Positions 6,520-8,801 of a stretch of DNA of 8,801 bases are shown here, piece by piece (position 1 is the stretch's first letter; each line of letters starts with the position of its first letter). This stretch comes from an uncultured Pseudomonadota bacterium (GTDB taxonomy: Bacteria; Pseudomonadota; Gammaproteobacteria; Methylococcales; Methylomonadaceae). A model generated the notes under the pieces. It ran no database searches, was not told the origin of the DNA, and saw only the letters and a program-made list of their open reading frames with translations. Both the position numbers and the translations under genes were made by a program. The stretch is from positions 1-8,801 of the forward strand of contig CAIUWU010000243.1 of NCBI GenBank assembly GCA_903902945.1. The letters run 5' to 3'.

Positions 6520-7286
6520 ATACACAAACCATCTACGAATTCCCGCTCAATGAACGAATCCGGGTCTTCATGCGCTTAGAGCAACTCTTTCTTCATCTTG
6601 AACATTTTCTGGTTGGCAAATCGATTTTTGACAAACGGGCAGCAATCAATGTCTTGCTGGATATACTGACTATCTGCGGCCGTAGCGACCTCAAGTCAGA
6701 AATCATTAAAGAACTGGAAAAACATACCAAGATTCTAAACCAGCTCAGCAGCAAACAGCATATTGATAATCACAAGCTGACTGCCATCCTCAGCGACTTC
6801 AACCAGGCCAGCAAAACCCTGTATCAGTCAAATGGTAAAATTGGCATCAAAGTCATGGAAAGCGATTTATTCCAGAGTATTTCGCAACGCAGCTCGATTC
6901 CGGGTGGCAGTTGCTCGTTTGATTTACCGGCTTTTCATTACTGGCTGGAACAGGATCCCCGAGAACAGCAAAAAGATCTGCAACGTTGGACCCAACCATT
7001 TACCGAAGCCCGCAAAGCAATCAATCTGATTTTGAGCTTCATTCGCCAAAGCGGTATCAGCTCCGAAGAATTGGCTGAATCCGGTTTCTTTCAACTGGCA
7101 CTGGATAAGGACCAGCCAGTGCAGCTGTTGCGTATCGGTGTTGCCCAATCCTTGCATTGTTTTGCAGAAATCAGCGGCGGCAAACATCGCTTCAGCATTC
7201 GTTTCATGAATCCTTCCAGCGACGAAAACCGGCCCAGTCAGCTGTGTTCGGATATACCGTTTACCCTGACTCGCTGTTTGTTTTAA
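6516..7286 (+). CDS. zapD: Cell division protein ZapD (FtsZ-bundling factor, formerly YacF)
   Basis: ZapD binds the C-terminal tail of FtsZ and bundles FtsZ filaments, stabilising the cytokinetic ring at mid-cell. The 256 residues compare with 247 in E. coli. Family landmarks: YEFPLNERIRVFMRLEQLF at 7-25, the conserved core SIPGGSCSFDLPAFHYWL at 127-144, and the C-terminal segment EISGGKHRFSIRFM at 218-231. The start is a TTG at 6516, chosen because the conserved PLNERIR motif lies upstream of the next ATG (residue 19); the TTG shares bases with the coaE stop (TTGA), so initiation probably depends on ribosomes finishing coaE. Its TAA stop shares an A with the yacG ATG. No metal sites or membrane segments are seen. 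Confidence 0.93.
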   Translation: MNTQTIYEFPLNERIRVFMRLEQLFLHLEHFLVGKSIFDKRAAINVLLDILTICGRSDLKSEIIKELEKHTKILNQLSSKQHIDNHKLTAILSDFNQASKTLYQSNGKIGIKVMESDLFQSISQRSSIPGGSCSFDLPAFHYWLEQDPREQQKDLQRWTQPFTEARKAINLILSFIRQSGISSEELAESGFFQLALDKDQPVQLLRIGVAQSLHCFAEISGGKHRFSIRFMNPSSDENRPSQLCSDIPFTLTRCLF

Positions 7287-7483
7287 TGAATAAGCAGCAG
7301 ACAATTACCGTTAAATGTCCAACCTGCGGCGCAATAGTGGCCTGGACACAGCAACAGCGCTTCAAACCGTTTTGCAGTGAACGTTGCCGGCTGATTGACT
7401 TGGGCGACTGGGCCACAGAAGCCCATAAAATTGCCGGCGAAGAAATAACCCCGAACGATGAATATCCCGAATCAACTCATTAA
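7286..7483 (+). CDS. yacG: DNA gyrase inhibitor YacG (small zinc protein)
   Basis: YacG binds the GyrB subunit and inhibits DNA gyrase, blocking DNA binding. The 65 residues are the family size. The zinc site is CPTC (11-14) with C30 and C34 in KPFCSERCRLIDLGDWA, and the acidic C-terminal tail (GEEITPNDEYPE) is typical. The ATG at 7286 overlaps the last base of zapD (TAATG), so translation is likely coupled; no Shine-Dalgarno sequence is evident. The frame is open upstream, but an earlier start would lie inside zapD and add non-family residues. Its stop at 7481-7483 overlaps the stop of the opposing mutT gene. The zapD-yacG pair is common in gammaproteobacteria. Confidence 0.95.
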   Translation: MNKQQTITVKCPTCGAIVAWTQQQRFKPFCSERCRLIDLGDWATEAHKIAGEEITPNDEYPESTH

Positions 7484-8421
7484 GCCGGATCGAGAAACGT
7501 CGTAATCCCTGCCAGGCCCTGCGCTCCCACCAGACGAGCCCGCTGCAGATCATCAAGCCGTAGTCCGCCCATCAGATAAACCGGCAGATTGATCTGATCC
7601 AGCCATGAACTCAAGACATCCCAGCCCAGAGGCTGAGCATCGGGATGGGTTATTGTGACCTGAACCGGTGCCAGTACCGCAAAATCCAGACCCAGGCGCT
7701 CAGCCTGTTGCAATTGCTGAAGATTGTGACAGGAAGCGGCGATTAAACCGCTGAGTTGCGGCCGCTCGGTTAAAGCCATTAAAGCCTGGCTAGTCAGATG
7801 CAGTCCCTGAACTGCCGGGATTTGGGTCTGCTCAACCAGATCGCTGTTCAGCAATACAGTCACTTGCTGTTGCAGCCCCTGCTGCTGTATCTGCTCGATG
7901 ATAGCAGGCCGGTTTTGGCACGGCAGATCCTTGAGCCTTAACTGCATCAGCCGGACACCGCAAGCCAAGTACTGCTGATAACGTGAAAATATTTGCTCGG
8001 CGCTGCTACCTTCTAGCACGGCATAATGCGGCGGCAGCCTCGCCGCTTTGATAATCGGTGTATTAGCCGCCGGAAAAGCCAAATCATCCAGCTGCGTCTC
8101 CCGGATCCACTGCCAGGCTTGCCCTTCGCGTCCCCAGGCCTCTCCGGCAAAATCTCTGACTGTCCAGACTTCGAGCTGAACCTGCTTATCCCCGTAATCA
8201 TGGTTTACTTTGATCAGAGGGACGGCATCCAACACCTCGATACCCAGCTCTTCGTGTAATTCCCGCTGCAGCGCCTGACGCGCGGTTTCGCCTGCTTCAC
8301 GCTTGCCACCGGGAAACTCCCACAAACCACCCTGATGCACATGCTGTGCTCGGCGGGTGATCAGGATGTTGTCTTCCGCATCACGAATTACCGCTGCCAC
8401 TACTTGAATCACGGAAGCCAC
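7480..8421 (-). CDS. mutT: MutT-type Nudix hydrolase fused to a ThiE/TenI-like domain
   Basis: The N-terminal 130 residues form a Nudix domain of the MutT type, which in E. coli hydrolyses 8-oxo-dGTP to the monophosphate and so prevents A:T to C:G transversions. The Nudix box (G-x5-E-x7-RE-x2-EE-x-G) is complete at 39-61, with E45, R53, E54, E57 and E58, preceded by LWEFPGGK. Residues about 132-310 resemble the TIM-barrel of thiamine-phosphate synthase: MQLRLKD at 159-165, GLHLT at 207-211, SCH at 230-232, MGGL at 284-287. Several synthase residues look changed: the usual Asp in GxHLGQxD is Ala 213, and the Lys of TxTK is His 259. A thiamine-synthase activity is therefore doubtful. This fusion is known in other gammaproteobacteria. 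The start is GTG at 8421, 6 bases after argJ; a second GTG at 8412 is possible. Total 313 residues. Confidence 0.93.
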   Translation of the reverse strand: MASVIQVVAAVIRDAEDNILITRRAQHVHQGGLWEFPGGKREAGETARQALQRELHEELGIEVLDAVPLIKVNHDYGDKQVQLEVWTVRDFAGEAWGREGQAWQWIRETQLDDLAFPAANTPIIKAARLPPHYAVLEGSSAEQIFSRYQQYLACGVRLMQLRLKDLPCQNRPAIIEQIQQQGLQQQVTVLLNSDLVEQTQIPAVQGLHLTSQALMALTERPQLSGLIAASCHNLQQLQQAERLGLDFAVLAPVQVTITHPDAQPLGWDVLSSWLDQINLPVYLMGGLRLDDLQRARLVGAQGLAGITTFLDPA

Positions 8422-8427
8422 TTTCAG

Positions 8428-8801
8428 TTAGGAACGGTATTCGGCATTGATCCGGACATACTCGTAGGAAAAGTCACAGGTCAAAACCGTTTCGCTGGCC
8501 GCACCGCGTCCAAGACGAACTGTTATGGTAATTTCCTGCTGATTCATCACTGCCTGACCGGCCTGCTCGGTATAACTGGCTGCGCGGCCACCCTGTTCGA
8601 CGATGCAGACATCGCCCAGATAAATTTCGATCGCTTCCAGATCCATGTTCTCGACACCGGCTCGGCCGACAGCCGCCAGAATCCGCCCCCAATTAGGGTC
8701 ACTGGCAAAGAACGCAGTTTTGACCAATGGCGAATGGGCGATGGTTTTAGCCACCTGCACGGCTTCTGCGCTATTACTGGCTTGCTCGACCACAATCGTC
8801 A
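8428..8801 (-). CDS. argJ: Glutamate N-acetyltransferase / amino-acid acetyltransferase ArgJ, C-terminal part (5' end outside window)
   Basis: ArgJ moves the acetyl group from N-acetylornithine to glutamate, recycling it in arginine synthesis; bifunctional forms also use acetyl-CoA. About 123 C-terminal residues are visible, roughly a third of the usual 400, belonging to the beta chain formed after self-cleavage; the nucleophilic threonine and cleavage site lie outside the window. Family landmarks: AHSPLVKTAFFASDPNWGRI, GGRAA, and the C-terminal YEYVRINAEYRS that is highly conserved at the end of ArgJ. The frame continues through 8801, so the internal GTG at 8793 is not a real start. Downstream mutT follows after 6 bases, an argJ-mutT order seen in other gammaproteobacteria, so the two are probably cotranscribed. 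Whether it is mono- or bifunctional cannot be told from this part. Confidence 0.96.
   Translation of the reverse strand, partial: TIVVEQASNSAEAVQVAKTIAHSPLVKTAFFASDPNWGRILAAVGRAGVENMDLEAIEIYLGDVCIVEQGGRAASYTEQAGQAVMNQQEITITVRLGRGAASETVLTCDFSYEYVRINAEYRS

Noticed and set aside
7157..7285. Longer yacG starting inside zapD
   Set aside because: The added 43 residues are zapD read in another frame; YacG is normally about 65 residues and fits a start at 7286.
8013..8259. Open frames on both strands within mutT
   Set aside because: They overlap the intact Nudix domain and have Arg/Pro-rich, low-information products typical of shadow frames.

Overview
The window reads as ordinary, densely packed chromosomal DNA of a gammaproteobacterium. 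The gene order is the evidence: pdxA-rsmA, then pilB-pilC-pilD-coaE-zapD-yacG, facing argJ-mutT on the other strand. zapD, yacG and the pilBCD-coaE cluster are typical of Gammaproteobacteria. A member of the methanotroph order Methylococcales or a relative is plausible, but that is a guess from general protein character and not shown by any marker here. Coding density is very high; the longest gap between genes is about 80 bases, so no stretch over 300 bases lacks a gene. I see no tRNA, rRNA, insertion sequence, CRISPR array or prophage gene.

Left part (1-2122): the 3' end of a probable MarR-type regulator with a Cys-rich tail is followed by pdxA (pyridoxal phosphate synthesis) and rsmA/ksgA (16S rRNA dimethylation), 20 bases apart and probably cotranscribed.

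Middle (about 2140-7483): a good sigma70-like promoter with an imperfect inverted repeat lies between rsmA and pilB. It probably opens a long operon. pilB (assembly ATPase), pilC (inner-membrane platform) and pilD (prepilin peptidase/methyltransferase) are the core machinery of a type IV pilus. They are followed with little or no gap by coaE (last step of coenzyme A synthesis), zapD (FtsZ bundling) and yacG (zinc protein inhibiting DNA gyrase). Junctions pilB/pilC, coaE/zapD and zapD/yacG overlap, and zapD starts with TTG inside the end of coaE, so translational coupling is likely. No pilin gene is present.

Right part (7480-8801, minus strand): argJ (arginine synthesis, 5' end beyond the window) is followed after 6 bases by a Nudix hydrolase of the MutT type fused to a ThiE/TenI-like domain whose synthase motifs look degraded. 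Its stop codon overlaps that of yacG in a shared TTAA.

I did not find a new biological system. The points most worth a second look are the promoter/inverted-repeat arrangement before pilB, a perfect 9-bp hairpin at the pilB/pilC boundary, the MutT-ThiE-like fusion, and the Cys/His tail of the first protein.
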